From Novosphingobium jiangmenense (lineage in GTDB: Bacteria; Pseudomonadota; Alphaproteobacteria; Sphingomonadales; Sphingomonadaceae), in contig NZ_JADQDC010000013.1 in the NCBI RefSeq assembly GCF_015694345.1, forward strand, positions 45,746-109,745: DNA of 64,000 nt, read 5' to 3'. The position numbers were made by a program, and so were the translations under genes. Below the pieces are notes generated by a model. That model saw only the letters and a list, made by a program, of their open reading frames with translations. It searched no databases and was not told the origin of the DNA. Of this stretch, positions 51,918-60,730 are shown one piece after another (within the stretch, counting starts at the first letter, position 1; every line of letters starts with the position of its first letter).

Positions 51918-52403
51918 ATGTCATTGCAGTCGAATATTGAAGAAAAGTACAAAATTAAAAATTTATCCGAGGCAACGTACGCAGATCGCGAAAAATTGAT
52001 GAAAGCTGCTTCAGCCGGAGATCTGAGTAAAGAGGAGTTCATTGAAGTTTTAAAAATTGTGCCTGATGTTGTGAAAATTATCCCTGATTTTTTGCGAGCA
52101 GTTAGCGATTCAATGAAGTCAGCTGGTGAGTCTCAGAAGGCTGTTCTCGAGGTAGTGAACTCGTTAATTGAAAATCTGAAAATTCTATCGGAGAAGGCGC
52201 AAACGGAAGAACTTATCAAAGAGATATCCGATAAAACGATGGAGGCATTGAAAATAATGAGGGATATCAATAAGGATAATAATGAGAATTCTCGGTCTAT
52301 GCTTACGATAGGCCTGTTGGCAATAGTTGGAGTTGTTGGAGTACTCACTGGAAAGTTATCCCCAGGGCAAGCTGCCAAAATTACGTCTGGTAAACTAGTC
52401 TAG
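51918..52403 (+). CDS. AT-rich orphan gene: coiled-coil protein with one C-terminal membrane helix
   Basis: I do not recognise this 161-residue protein. It stands out by being much richer in A and T than every neighbour, with codons such as AAA, ATT and TTA that are rare elsewhere in the window. The predicted product is acidic-basic mixed and helical. Heptad-like stretches run from about 40 to 130 (SDSMKSAGESQKAVLEVVNS, NLKILSEKAQTEELIKEISD), then one membrane helix (about 136-153, MLTIGLLAIVGVVGVLTG) and a short tail. ATG 51918 follows AAGG at eight bases; ATG 51867 is also in frame. It is a lone plus-strand gene between two minus-strand genes. Probably horizontally acquired. Confidence 0.75.
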   Translation: MSLQSNIEEKYKIKNLSEATYADREKLMKAASAGDLSKEEFIEVLKIVPDVVKIIPDFLRAVSDSMKSAGESQKAVLEVVNSLIENLKILSEKAQTEELIKEISDKTMEALKIMRDINKDNNENSRSMLTIGLLAIVGVVGVLTGKLSPGQAAKITSGKLV

Positions 52404-52437
52404 AAAAACTTAACCGACTAACCCGGAAGTTTCTCCC

Positions 52438-54456
52438 TCACCCCGGCTCCCGCTTCCCAATAAAGTAGCTCATCGGATTGCTCCCCCGATAGCTCGCATA
52501 CTGCGGGTTCATCGCCTCATAGACCACTGCGTTTTCCAGCACACGCTGGACGTAGTTGCGAGTTTCGGAGAGGGGGATTTTCTCGATCCATTCCACCCAG
52601 TCGATCCCGCCGTTGCGCGGGTCGCCGTTGGCGCGCAGGAACTTGTTCACGTTGCCCGGGCCAGCGTTATAGGCCGCCACGGCCAGCGGCCACGAACCGT
52701 TGTAGTAATCGAGCATCCGCTGGAAATAGGCTGAGCCGAGCTGGATATTATACCCGGCATCCTGCGTCAGTGACGAGGCGTTGTACGACAGGCCGAGCTT
52801 GCCCGCCTGTTCGTTCGCGGTCCCCGGCATCAGCTGCATCAGCCCGCGCGCCCCGGCGTGGCTGACCGCGTTCTGCGCGAACTGGCTTTCCTGGCGGCTG
52901 ATCGCGTGGATGCCGGTCCACTTGCTCTCGTAGCCCGGAGGCACCGGGATTAGCGGGAAGGCGATGTGCTGGAAATCGAGGTAGCCGCGCGCCGCCGCCG
53001 CTTGGCCCACGATAACGCCGAGATCGCGCCGCCCCAGCTCGCGCGCGAGGTTCGCCACCATCATGTGCTGCGCTTCGCTCTGCTGCTGCTCGGCCACTTC
53101 CTTGAAGAAGCGCACGGTCGTCTTCCAGTCGCCATTGCGGGCAACTTCGCGCACGGCCTGCGTCAGCGGCTGGCTGTAGAATCGGCTGCGCTCGTCCGCC
53201 GGGACCTGCACGTCCGAATCCTTGGCATATTGCGGCACCGGTCGGCCCAGCCGCTCCAGCGCAAGCAAGCCATAGAACTGGTCGCCATACTGCGCCGCCA
53301 TCTCGAAATAGCGCCGCGCCTCGGCCTGTTGCCCCGCGCGCGCCGCCGCCTTTCCGGCCCAGTAGAAGCCTTTCGAGCGCGTCCCCGGCGTACGTGCCGC
53401 CGCGCCATAGCGCCAAAACAGCGGCGCCGCCCCGGCAAAGTCGCCAGTGTTGAAGTATCCCTGCGTGCCGCCCAGCCACATCAGCGAGGTGTAATCGTCA
53501 CGCAGGCCATAGTTGAGCTGGCTGACGTCCTCGCCCGGCGCAAAGGCATCGTCGATCCCCGCGGCAATCCGCATCGCCGAGCGCGCATCGCCCGATGTCG
53601 CGGCACCACGCGCGTTGACGAGCAGTTCCTCGACCCACTTGTCGCGGTCCAGCGGTTGCCGCGCCAGCAGCGGGCGGTTGGCCAGCAGATCGCGCGCCGC
53701 CGCGCCTTGGCCGGACTTGCGCAACTGCCGCACGCGCTGGAAGATGAAGCCCGGATCGGCATTGAACTGCTGCGCGGGCACACCCGACAGCGCCGGGTAG
53801 GGATCGCCACCCTGCATCGCCGCCAGCCGCGCCGCGTCGATCGCCTTGCGTGCCGGGCTGACCCACACGATCTGCCGCGCCGCCTGATCGGTAGCGCCGG
53901 ACCACAGCAGCGCGTCCATCCGCGCGTCGTGATCGTCGGGCGTGAAGCTGGTGCCCCATGCCGAGAGCAGCGCCGTCTCTGCCGCATCGGTCATCGCCCC
54001 GCCGCGCCATGCCGCTCGCGCAGCTTCCCGGGCCTCGGGCCGCCCGAGTTGCGTCAAAGCCAGCGCATATTGCGCGCGGCCAAGGTTGGTCAGCGGCGGC
54101 TTCTGGCTGAAATAGGCGACCAGCCGCGAAGGCTCGGCAAAGTCCCGCTCGAGCGAAAGTTCGGCATAGCGCCGCAGCTTCTCCTCGTCGGGAAAGCCGG
54201 GATAGGACAGGACGAAGCTGGAATAGTCCGAGAAGCCGAAGCGGTTGGAACTGGACAGCAGCTTCCATCGTTCCACCGCCGCCATCATCGGGCCACCCTG
54301 GCTGGCGGTCAGGTTGGCGCGGGCGCGGTCCCAGTCGGAACCATCGGCACCGTCAGCGCCACTCGCGTGCACGGCGCTCGAGGCGACTACCGTCTGGAGC
54401 AGAACCCCGGCAAACCCCCAGCGCAACATCAAGGCTTTCACGTCCATGCCGGACAT
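52438..54456 (-). CDS. slt: Soluble lytic murein transglycosylase (Slt70-like)
   Basis: This periplasmic enzyme cleaves peptidoglycan to 1,6-anhydro-muropeptides. The 672-residue product has a signal peptide (about 1-32), a long helical superhelix of TPR-like repeats, and a C-terminal lysozyme-like SLT domain. In it the catalytic Glu lies in HAISRQESQFAQNAVSHAGARGLMQLMPGTA, and the later motif is AVAAYNAGPGNVNKFL. The C-terminus is WVEWIEKIPLSETRNYVQRVLEN. Start 54456 is used; other Met codons lie three and nine residues on. Products feed the recycling enzymes at 33717-36055. Confidence 0.94.
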   Translation of the reverse strand: MSGMDVKALMLRWGFAGVLLQTVVASSAVHASGADGADGSDWDRARANLTASQGGPMMAAVERWKLLSSSNRFGFSDYSSFVLSYPGFPDEEKLRRYAELSLERDFAEPSRLVAYFSQKPPLTNLGRAQYALALTQLGRPEAREAARAAWRGGAMTDAAETALLSAWGTSFTPDDHDARMDALLWSGATDQAARQIVWVSPARKAIDAARLAAMQGGDPYPALSGVPAQQFNADPGFIFQRVRQLRKSGQGAAARDLLANRPLLARQPLDRDKWVEELLVNARGAATSGDARSAMRIAAGIDDAFAPGEDVSQLNYGLRDDYTSLMWLGGTQGYFNTGDFAGAAPLFWRYGAAARTPGTRSKGFYWAGKAAARAGQQAEARRYFEMAAQYGDQFYGLLALERLGRPVPQYAKDSDVQVPADERSRFYSQPLTQAVREVARNGDWKTTVRFFKEVAEQQQSEAQHMMVANLARELGRRDLGVIVGQAAAARGYLDFQHIAFPLIPVPPGYESKWTGIHAISRQESQFAQNAVSHAGARGLMQLMPGTANEQAGKLGLSYNASSLTQDAGYNIQLGSAYFQRMLDYYNGSWPLAVAAYNAGPGNVNKFLRANGDPRNGGIDWVEWIEKIPLSETRNYVQRVLENAVVYEAMNPQYASYRGSNPMSYFIGKREPG

Positions 54457-54556
54457 ACTATGGAGCGGCTCCTTATCACGCGCTGAACAGCGCCCCCATG
54501 GGTTCGGATCACGATGAACCGAACCGCATCATGGGGTAAACCGAGGGGTATTGTCC

Positions 54557-55438
54557 ATGTTTTCCGGCTCGATTCCGGCCCTAGTGACTCCATTTCGCGA
54601 TGGAGCGTTTGACGAGAAAGCGTTTCGTCGCCTCGTCGACTGGCAGATCGAGAACGGATCGTCGGGCCTCGTCCCCTGCGGCACCACCGGCGAGGCCTCG
54701 ACCCTGTCGAATGCCGAGCACCACCGCGTCATCGAAGTCTGCGTCGAACAGGCTGCGGGCCGCGTTCCGGTGATCGCCGGCTGCGGCAGCAACGATACGA
54801 TGAACGCCCTGCTGCACATGAACTTCTCGAAGAAGTGCGGTGCCCAGGCCGCGCTCTGCGTCGCGCCTTACTACAACCGGCCGAGCCAGGCGGGCATCAT
54901 TGCCCACTTCAGCTACCTTGCCGAGCACAACGAGCTGCCGATCGTGCTCTACAACGTGCCCGGCCGCACGGTGACCGACATCCTGCCGGAAACCGTCTGC
55001 GAACTGGCCAAGCGCTATCCTGAAAAGATCATCGGCATCAAGGACGCCAGCGGCGACCTCAGCCGCGTTACCGACCACCGCATGGGCATCGGCAAGCACT
55101 TCTGCCAGCTTTCCGGTGACGATGAACTGGCGCTTCCTGCCAATGCTGCAGGTTCGGTCGGCTGCATCTCGGTCACCGCAAACGTCGCACCAAAGCTCTG
55201 CGCCGAATTCCAGGCCGCCTGCGCCGCCAACGACCTTGAAAAGGCGCGCGAGCTCAACGACAAGCTCTATCCGCTGCACTACGCGATGTTCTCCGACGCA
55301 TCGCCTGCGCCGGTAAAGTATGCGCTTTCCCGCGTGTTCGAGGGCATCGGCGACGAGCTGCGCCTGCCGCTCGTCCCCGCCAGCGCCGAGGCGCGTGCCA
55401 AGGTCGACGCAGCGCTGGAGCATGCCGGCCTTATCTGA
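54557..55438 (+). CDS. dapA: 4-hydroxy-tetrahydrodipicolinate synthase
   Basis: DapA condenses pyruvate with aspartate semialdehyde in lysine/DAP synthesis. The 293-residue product has the Schiff-base lysine K162 (IIGIKDASGD), Y132 (YNVPGRT), and the substrate loop CGTTGEASTL. The C-terminus ends LPLVPASAEARAKVDAALEHAGL. ATG 54557 is eight bases after GAGGGG, better spaced than a TTG two codons earlier. The stop overlaps the start of hicA (TGATG). Confidence 0.96.
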   Translation: MFSGSIPALVTPFRDGAFDEKAFRRLVDWQIENGSSGLVPCGTTGEASTLSNAEHHRVIEVCVEQAAGRVPVIAGCGSNDTMNALLHMNFSKKCGAQAALCVAPYYNRPSQAGIIAHFSYLAEHNELPIVLYNVPGRTVTDILPETVCELAKRYPEKIIGIKDASGDLSRVTDHRMGIGKHFCQLSGDDELALPANAAGSVGCISVTANVAPKLCAEFQAACAANDLEKARELNDKLYPLHYAMFSDASPAPVKYALSRVFEGIGDELRLPLVPASAEARAKVDAALEHAGLI

Positions 55439-55680
55439 TGGTCGCGGCGGACAAGCTTCTCGATGCCATGCGCAACAATCCCCGGGACTGGAGTCTCGGG
55501 GATGTCGAGAAAGTTTGCCGGATGTGGGGCATCGCCTGCTCGGCCCCGAAGCGAGGTTCGCACTACAAGCTCTATCATCCCGCGATAGCGGGCATCTTGA
55601 CCATTCCCGCGCGAAGACCGATTAAGGCTATCTACATTCGTCTGCTGCTACAGATGGTTGACGAACTGGAACGCAAATGA
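55438..55680 (+). CDS. hicA: HicA-family mRNA interferase toxin
   Basis: HicA proteins are small double-stranded-RNA-binding-fold ribonucleases. The 80-residue product has the family features: an N-terminal AADKLLDAMRNNPRDW, central GSHYKLYHP with catalytic H42, and a final TIPARRPIKAIYIRLLLQMVDEL. Toxin comes first, as in many hicAB pairs. It starts on the dapA stop and overlaps the hicB start by four bases (ATGA), so it is translated from the dapA mRNA or a promoter within dapA. Toxicity is inferred from family. Confidence 0.9.
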   Translation: MVAADKLLDAMRNNPRDWSLGDVEKVCRMWGIACSAPKRGSHYKLYHPAIAGILTIPARRPIKAIYIRLLLQMVDELERK

Positions 55681-55910
55681 TGCCTCAGGTCTCAGATTAT
55701 AGAGTGTATGTCGAACCGCTGGCCGCAAGCCTTGGTGGCGGCTTCGTGTCTTATGCTCCGGAACTGGAGGGCTGTCTGGCCGATGGTGACACACCGGATC
55801 AGGCTTTGACAGCGATCTATGATGCGATCGGATGCTGGATAGAGGCTGCGGTAGAGGCGGGGCGTCCGATCCCGGCGCCAGCAAATCCGCCACGTCGCAT
55901 TTACGCCTGA
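55677..55910 (+). CDS. hicB: HicB-family antitoxin, short form
   Basis: The 77-residue product has the HicB fold: YRVYVEPLAASLGGGFVSYAPELEGCLADGDTPDQALTAIYDAI. It matches the RNase-H-like N-terminal half that masks HicA. Common HicB proteins carry a C-terminal RHH or HTH DNA-binding domain; this one stops after AAVEAGRPIPAPANPPRRIYA and appears to lack it, so autoregulation by this protein alone is doubtful. ATG 55677 overlaps hicA; ATG 55680 is an alternative. Confidence 0.88.
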   Translation: MMPQVSDYRVYVEPLAASLGGGFVSYAPELEGCLADGDTPDQALTAIYDAIGCWIEAAVEAGRPIPAPANPPRRIYA

Positions 55911-55958
55911 ACCAATCCCTTTCACATTTCGGCTGCACACACTACATGCAGCCGCATC

Positions 55959-56441
55959 ATGGCTCGTCCCGTTCATCCAGAATTCGACAAGAAGAAGATC
56001 GTCGCCGAGAACCGGCGCGCCCGCTTCGAGTATTTCATCGAGGAGAAGTACGAGGCGGGCATCTGCCTGACCGGAACCGAGGTTAAGTCGCTGCGCTTCG
56101 GCGAGGGCTCGATCGCGGAAAGCTATGCCGAGGTGAAGGGCGGCGAAGTCTGGCTGGTCAATTCCAACGTGCCCGAATTCAGCCACGGCAACCGCTTCAA
56201 CCACGTGCCCAAGCGCCCGCGCAAGCTGCTCCTGAAGGAGCGCCAGATCGCCAAGTTTACGGGCGCGGTGGAGCGCAAGGGCATGACGCTGGTGCCGCTG
56301 TCGATCTATTTCAACAGCCGGGGCCGCGCGAAAGTCGAGCTCGCGCTGTGCAAGGGCAAGAACGTTGCCGACAAGCGCGCCACGATCAAGGATCGCGACT
56401 GGAAGCGGGACAAGGCGCGGATCATGAAGGACCACGGATAA
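55959..56441 (+). CDS. smpB: SsrA-binding protein SmpB
   Basis: SmpB delivers tmRNA to stalled ribosomes for trans-translation. The 160-residue product has [55 protein letters not shown] and the C-terminal [16 protein letters not shown] helix. The 48-bp gap to hicB is the only break with the dapA-hicAB unit. A ribosome-rescue gene next to an mRNA interferase pair is noted. DUF2062 and cckA follow. Confidence 0.97.
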   Translation: MARPVHPEFDKKKIVAENRRARFEYFIEEKYEAGICLTGTEVKSLRFGEGSIAESYAEVKGGEVWLVNSNVPEFSHGNRFNHVPKRPRKLLLKERQIAKFTGAVERKGMTLVPLSIYFNSRGRAKVELALCKGKNVADKRATIKDRDWKRDKARIMKDHG

Positions 56442-56548
56442 GTCACTGCAGCGGTGATCCACTTCACCGACCGGCAAGGAAATCCGGTCTAGTGCGCACA
56501 AATGGGCCCGTGGCGGGGCGGACGGGAAACGGGTACAACAGGCGCGTA

Positions 56549-57109
56549 ATGTTCGAGCGGATCGTCAACTGGGCGCGGGCCAACATGCCGACGCGCGAGC
56601 AGATGGAGCAGAACCGCTTCGCGCGTCCGCTCGCCGCACGCCATGAACTGTGGCGCTTCACCCGCCGTTCGGTGCCGCGCGGGGTTGCGGCTGGCCTGTT
56701 CATCGGCATCTTCGCGCTGATCCCCGGCGTGCAGATCGTCGGCGCGGCCTTGATGTGCGTGCCGTGCCGCGGCAACATCCCGCTCGCCGTGCTGATGACC
56801 TTCATCTCGATCCCGCCGACGACGCTTTTCGTGTTCCTGCCGGGCGCAATCGCGGTCGGCAACAGCTTCGGCTTCCACGCCGATTTTTCCACGGTCCACG
56901 CGCTCGTCACCAAGGGGGCGGGGATTGGTGAGTGGTTGGCCTGGCTGGGGTCCGATGCCGCGCCCTCGCTCGTCATCGGCCTGTTCCTGATCTCGGTCGT
57001 TTCGGCCGGTGTTGGCTACGTCATCTCTGCCTTCGGCTGGCGCTGGTGGACAGCGCACAAGCGCAAGGTGCGCAAGGCTCGTGCCGCCGCGCGGGACTTC
57101 CCCGACTGA
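56549..57109 (+). CDS. DUF2062 membrane protein
   Basis: The 186-residue protein has the DUF2062 pattern. A cytoplasmic N-terminus MFERIVNWARANMPTREQME is followed by a conserved GVAAGLFIGIFALIPGVQIVGAALMCVPCRGNIPLAV-type membrane stretch. Two more helices follow, ending in the tail WRWWTAHKRKVRKARAAARDF. Function unknown. ATG 56549 gives the normal N-terminus. It overlaps the cckA start by a base (TGATG), a gene order (smpB-DUF2062-cckA) that supports co-regulation. Confidence 0.9.
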   Translation: MFERIVNWARANMPTREQMEQNRFARPLAARHELWRFTRRSVPRGVAAGLFIGIFALIPGVQIVGAALMCVPCRGNIPLAVLMTFISIPPTTLFVFLPGAIAVGNSFGFHADFSTVHALVTKGAGIGEWLAWLGSDAAPSLVIGLFLISVVSAGVGYVISAFGWRWWTAHKRKVRKARAAARDFPD

Positions 57110-59550
57110 TGCCGGTTGCGAGCGGCGATGCGGGGGACGTGGGCACTCAGGCCATCCCCCTGCGCGACTGGCTCATGCTTGGCGGTGCGGTGGCGGCCAG
57201 CTCTGCGGCGCTGTGGGGCATCTCCGGCCAGCCATTGCTCGCCGCCGGTTTCGTCGGCGGCGTCGCCGCAATCGGTCTGGCCCTGCGTCTGGCGATCCGT
57301 CCGGGCCAGCGCGAGGCCGAGCAGGACTTCGCCATCCCCGACTGGACCGTCACCAGCGCAGCCATCGCGCGCGACGATGTCGGCATTGCGATCACCGACC
57401 GTGCCGGGCGGCTGGTCTGTGCCAACGGGTTGATGAGCCAGTGGTTCGGCGTGTCCGCTGCACCGCCGCGCTTGCCGCTGGAGCGCGGCTCGGTCGAACT
57501 GCTTGAGGCCGCCACTCGCGCGGCGTGGCGCGATGGAGCCGCAAGCGCGGATGGCCTCGCTTCCACCGAAGGCACCTGGCGCGCGGAGATTTCGCGCGTC
57601 GGGCGCGGGGACGACTATCTCGTCTGGCGCTTCGCTCCGGTCGTGACGCAAGACCTCGTCGCCGACATGGCCGGACACATCGCCGGCAAGGTCGGGCGTG
57701 CGCTGGCACGCGAAGGACTCCAGGCAGCGGTCGTCTCGCCCGAGGGCGTTATCCTCGCCGCCAATTCCGCCTTCGCCCAGCGAGCGACCGGCTCGGTCAG
57801 CGCGCAGATGGCGGGCGCCGATTTCGTCTCGTTCCTTGCCAGCGACGAAAGCGACCGCATCTACTATGCCCGCGAGGGTCGCAAGGGCACGCCGGTCAAG
57901 CTCGTCCACGTGCCGGTGGCCGACCCTGATGGCGTCGCCAACACCGACCCTGCGCGCACCACATCGCTGTTCCTGCTGATCGACAACGGCGGTTTCGGGC
58001 AAGGCATCGGCGACGTCACGGCGGGCCTGCCCCAGATCGAGGCGCTGCTGGCCCGCCTGCCGCTCGGCCTTGCCATGACCGACCGCGACGGGCGCTTCCT
58101 CTTTGCCAACGCCGCGTTCCTGCGCGCTGCCGGACACGACGACACCATCCCGCCGCCATACCCGTCGGACCTTGTGATCAAGGAGGACAAGGGCGCGCTG
58201 GTCGATGCCGTGCGCCGCTATGCGCAGGGGCAGGCGACCGCGGGCGATGTTGCCGTGCGCCTGCGCGCCGCGCCCGACGAGCCGGTCTCGCTCAGCCTTG
58301 CCGGCGTGCGCGGGCTGGGCGAGGGGGCGGTGCTGCTCAGCCTCAAGGACTCGTCCGAGGAGACCCGGCTCAAGCGCGAGATTGCGCAGGCCACCAAGAT
58401 GCAGGCGGTGGGGCAGCTGGCGGGCGGCGTTGCGCACGATTTCAACAACGTGCTCACCGCGATCATCGGCTATTGCGACCTCATGCTGATGCGCCACACG
58501 CCGGGCGACAGCGACTACGACGACATCCAGCAAGTCAAGGCCAACTCGAACCGCGCGGCCTCGCTCACCCGCCAGCTCCTCGCCTTCTCGCGGCAGCAGA
58601 CGCTGCGCCCGCAGGTGCTGCAGCTGCCCGATGTGGTCGCTGAGGTTTCCGCGTTGCTGAAGCGGCTGATCGGCGAGAAGATCACGCTCGAAGTCACCCA
58701 CGACCGCGATCTCGGCTTTGTCCGCGCCGACCCGACGCAGCTCGAGCAGGTCCTGCTCAACCTCGCCGTCAACGCCCGCGACGCGATCAGCGACAAGCTT
58801 GCCGCGTCGGGCGCCAAGGGTGGCGGCGTAGTCAAGCTGATGACCCGCCGCGTCACCGCCGCCGACGTGCGGGCAATGAAGAGCGAGATCCTCCCGGTGG
58901 GCGACTACACGGCGCTGGTGGTCGAGGACAACGGCCACGGCATCAAGCCGGGGCAGATCGGCAAGATCTTCGAGCCGTTCTTCACCACCAAGGAAAAGGG
59001 CAAGGGCACCGGTCTTGGCCTCTCCACCGTCTACGGCATCGTCAAGCAATCGGGCGGGTTCATCTTTGCCGAGAGCGAGGTGGGCAAGTTCACGCGGTTC
59101 AGCATCTACCTGCCGGTCCACGTGCCCGATGCCGCCGAGACGCTGGCGCGTCCTGCCGCAAAGGCCGAGCCGAAGCGCGAGTGGGCGGGCGGCGGGCGCA
59201 TCCTGCTGGTCGAGGACGAGGACACCGTCCGCGCCGTGGCCGAACGCGCGCTGGTGCGGCAGGGGTATGAAGTGACCACCGCCGCCGACGGCGAGGAAGG
59301 GCTGGAGGCGATCGGCAAGGGCAGCTTCGACCTGGTGGTGTCGGACGTGGTCATGCCGACGATGGACGGCCCGGCGATGGCCCGCGAGATCCGCGCCCTG
59401 CGCCCGCAGATGCCGTTCCTGTTCATGTCGGGCTATGCCGAGGAGCAGCTGCGGCGCGAGATCGACATCCCCAACATGCACTTCCTGGCCAAGCCCTTCT
59501 CGGTCCAGCAGATCTGCGACGCAGTGGAAAACGTGCTGCGTTCGCGCTAA
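57109..59550 (+). CDS. cckA: Hybrid sensor histidine kinase CckA
   Basis: CckA is the membrane kinase/phosphatase that, via ChpT, controls the cell-cycle regulator CtrA. The 813-residue product has two N-terminal membrane helices (about 19-62) and three PAS-like regions (about 80-410). The HisKA H443 lies in GGVAHDFNNVLTAIIGYCDL, with N, G1 and G2 boxes (NLAVNARDAI, VVEDNGHGI, GTGLGLSTVYG). A C-terminal receiver has D746 in VVSDVVMP. Architecture and length match sphingomonad CckA. Its ATG overlaps the DUF2062 stop. Confidence 0.95.
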   Translation: MPVASGDAGDVGTQAIPLRDWLMLGGAVAASSAALWGISGQPLLAAGFVGGVAAIGLALRLAIRPGQREAEQDFAIPDWTVTSAAIARDDVGIAITDRAGRLVCANGLMSQWFGVSAAPPRLPLERGSVELLEAATRAAWRDGAASADGLASTEGTWRAEISRVGRGDDYLVWRFAPVVTQDLVADMAGHIAGKVGRALAREGLQAAVVSPEGVILAANSAFAQRATGSVSAQMAGADFVSFLASDESDRIYYAREGRKGTPVKLVHVPVADPDGVANTDPARTTSLFLLIDNGGFGQGIGDVTAGLPQIEALLARLPLGLAMTDRDGRFLFANAAFLRAAGHDDTIPPPYPSDLVIKEDKGALVDAVRRYAQGQATAGDVAVRLRAAPDEPVSLSLAGVRGLGEGAVLLSLKDSSEETRLKREIAQATKMQAVGQLAGGVAHDFNNVLTAIIGYCDLMLMRHTPGDSDYDDIQQVKANSNRAASLTRQLLAFSRQQTLRPQVLQLPDVVAEVSALLKRLIGEKITLEVTHDRDLGFVRADPTQLEQVLLNLAVNARDAISDKLAASGAKGGGVVKLMTRRVTAADVRAMKSEILPVGDYTALVVEDNGHGIKPGQIGKIFEPFFTTKEKGKGTGLGLSTVYGIVKQSGGFIFAESEVGKFTRFSIYLPVHVPDAAETLARPAAKAEPKREWAGGGRILLVEDEDTVRAVAERALVRQGYEVTTAADGEEGLEAIGKGSFDLVVSDVVMPTMDGPAMAREIRALRPQMPFLFMSGYAEEQLRREIDIPNMHFLAKPFSVQQICDAVENVLRSR

Positions 59551-59830
59551 TCCGTTCGCATATGTGAACGGGGGTTTACGGGGTTTACACTGTCCAGAGA
59601 AATTCCGTCATCCCGCGCGATGCGGATGGCAGATGCGCGCAACCCTCCGGTTTCAAACGGAAAGGGGAAAGGCGGTGGCGGCGCTTGGACTGTTCTGCCG
59701 ACAACGGCGGCGGGAGAAGCGGCAGGACAGGGCGAGCGTGCCGGAGATCGACTTTTCAAGGAGCCGAACGAACCTGCACAAGCCCGCCGGTGTAGGAAAG
59801 CCGCGATAGTTCCATTCTGGCGGCAGTGGC
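59551..59830. other. Intergenic region between cckA and kdgK, no convincing gene
   Basis: There is a small hairpin CCGTTC...GAACGG (59552-59571), a direct tandem repeat of GGGGTTTAC (59571-59588), and about 240 bp of GC-rich sequence. A weak 82-codon frame at 59620-59868 on the plus strand lacks a domain and runs into kdgK. The hairpin could stop cckA transcription; no T-run follows. This stretch also separates cckA from the convergent minus-strand kdgK. Confidence 0.4.
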
Positions 59831-60730
59831 TCAGTCCTCGCGCGGCGGGATCGCGCCGCGGCGCATGATCGTCCAGCCCGCCAGCGCATGACCTTCCCTT
59901 GCCGCCAGTGCGGGAGCCTGCCCGCGCAGGCGGGCGCCAAGGTACCCGGCGTTGAAGGCATCTCCGGCCCCGCTCGTGTCGACCGGGGCCAGCACGCGTT
60001 CGGGCGCAACGGTTTCGCCACCGGGCAGGAGACAACCCTGCGCGCCGAGCTTCACCACTGTTTCCGCACAGCCAAGGCCTTGCCAGTGGGCGGCGACCGC
60101 AGCAGCGTCGGTCTTGCCCGAGAGCATCGTTTCGTCCTCCAGCGTCGGCAGGCCGATGTGCGCGACGGCGATGGCCGCATCGCGCATGGCCCGCGCCACC
60201 GCCGGGTTCGGCCAGAGGCGGGGACGGTAGTTGCCGTCGAACGCGACCAGTCCGCCCCGCGCGCGGACCGTGCCCGCCAGCGCCAGCAGGGCTTCGCGGC
60301 CGCGTTGGGGCAGGACGGCGAGCGAGATCAGCGAGAAGGCCAGGAGATCGGCGTCTGCCGCAGTTTCCAGTGCGGCACCGATGCCCGCACAGTCGAACAG
60401 ATGGCGGGCGGCGCTTTCGCCACGCCAGTAGGTGAAGCTGCGCTCACCCACGTCATCGGTAGTGATGGCATAGAGACCGGGGTTGCGCTGCGGGTCGGCA
60501 AGGACGAGGCCGGTGTCGAGCCCTTCTGCGGCCCATTGCGCGCGGAGATCGGCACTGAACGGGTCCGTGCCGAGCGCGGTCAGGTAGGCCGTATCGATGC
60601 CGCCGCGCGCCAGATGGATCGCGGTGTTCAGCGTATCGCCGCCATACCCGAGCCGCCAGCCGGAAGGCCCCTGGCCCGAGCCGTCACGCGACAGCTCGAG
60701 CATGGCTTCGCCGACAAGGACCGCCCGCAT
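59831..60730 (-). CDS. kdgK: 2-keto-3-deoxygluconate kinase (PfkB family)
   Basis: KdgK phosphorylates 2-keto-3-deoxygluconate to KDPG, which then enters the Entner-Doudoroff aldolase. The 299-residue product has the PfkB N-terminal GGDTLNTAIHLARGG. The stretch ERSFTYWRGESAARHLF is typical of KDG kinases, and the C-terminal signature is DTSGAGDAFNAGYLGA. It closes the glucuronate cluster: it takes the product of ManD (62277). Its start overlaps nothing, but lies one base before the GH79 stop, so co-transcription is likely. Confidence 0.94.
   Translation of the reverse strand: MRAVLVGEAMLELSRDGSGQGPSGWRLGYGGDTLNTAIHLARGGIDTAYLTALGTDPFSADLRAQWAAEGLDTGLVLADPQRNPGLYAITTDDVGERSFTYWRGESAARHLFDCAGIGAALETAADADLLAFSLISLAVLPQRGREALLALAGTVRARGGLVAFDGNYRPRLWPNPAVARAMRDAAIAVAHIGLPTLEDETMLSGKTDAAAVAAHWQGLGCAETVVKLGAQGCLLPGGETVAPERVLAPVDTSGAGDAFNAGYLGARLRGQAPALAAREGHALAGWTIMRRGAIPPRED

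Noticed and set aside
59620..59868. Plus-strand 82-codon frame between cckA and kdgK
   Set aside because: No recognisable domain, it runs into the convergent kdgK gene, and the composition is Gly/Arg-rich noise. Kept only as a note in the intergenic entry.
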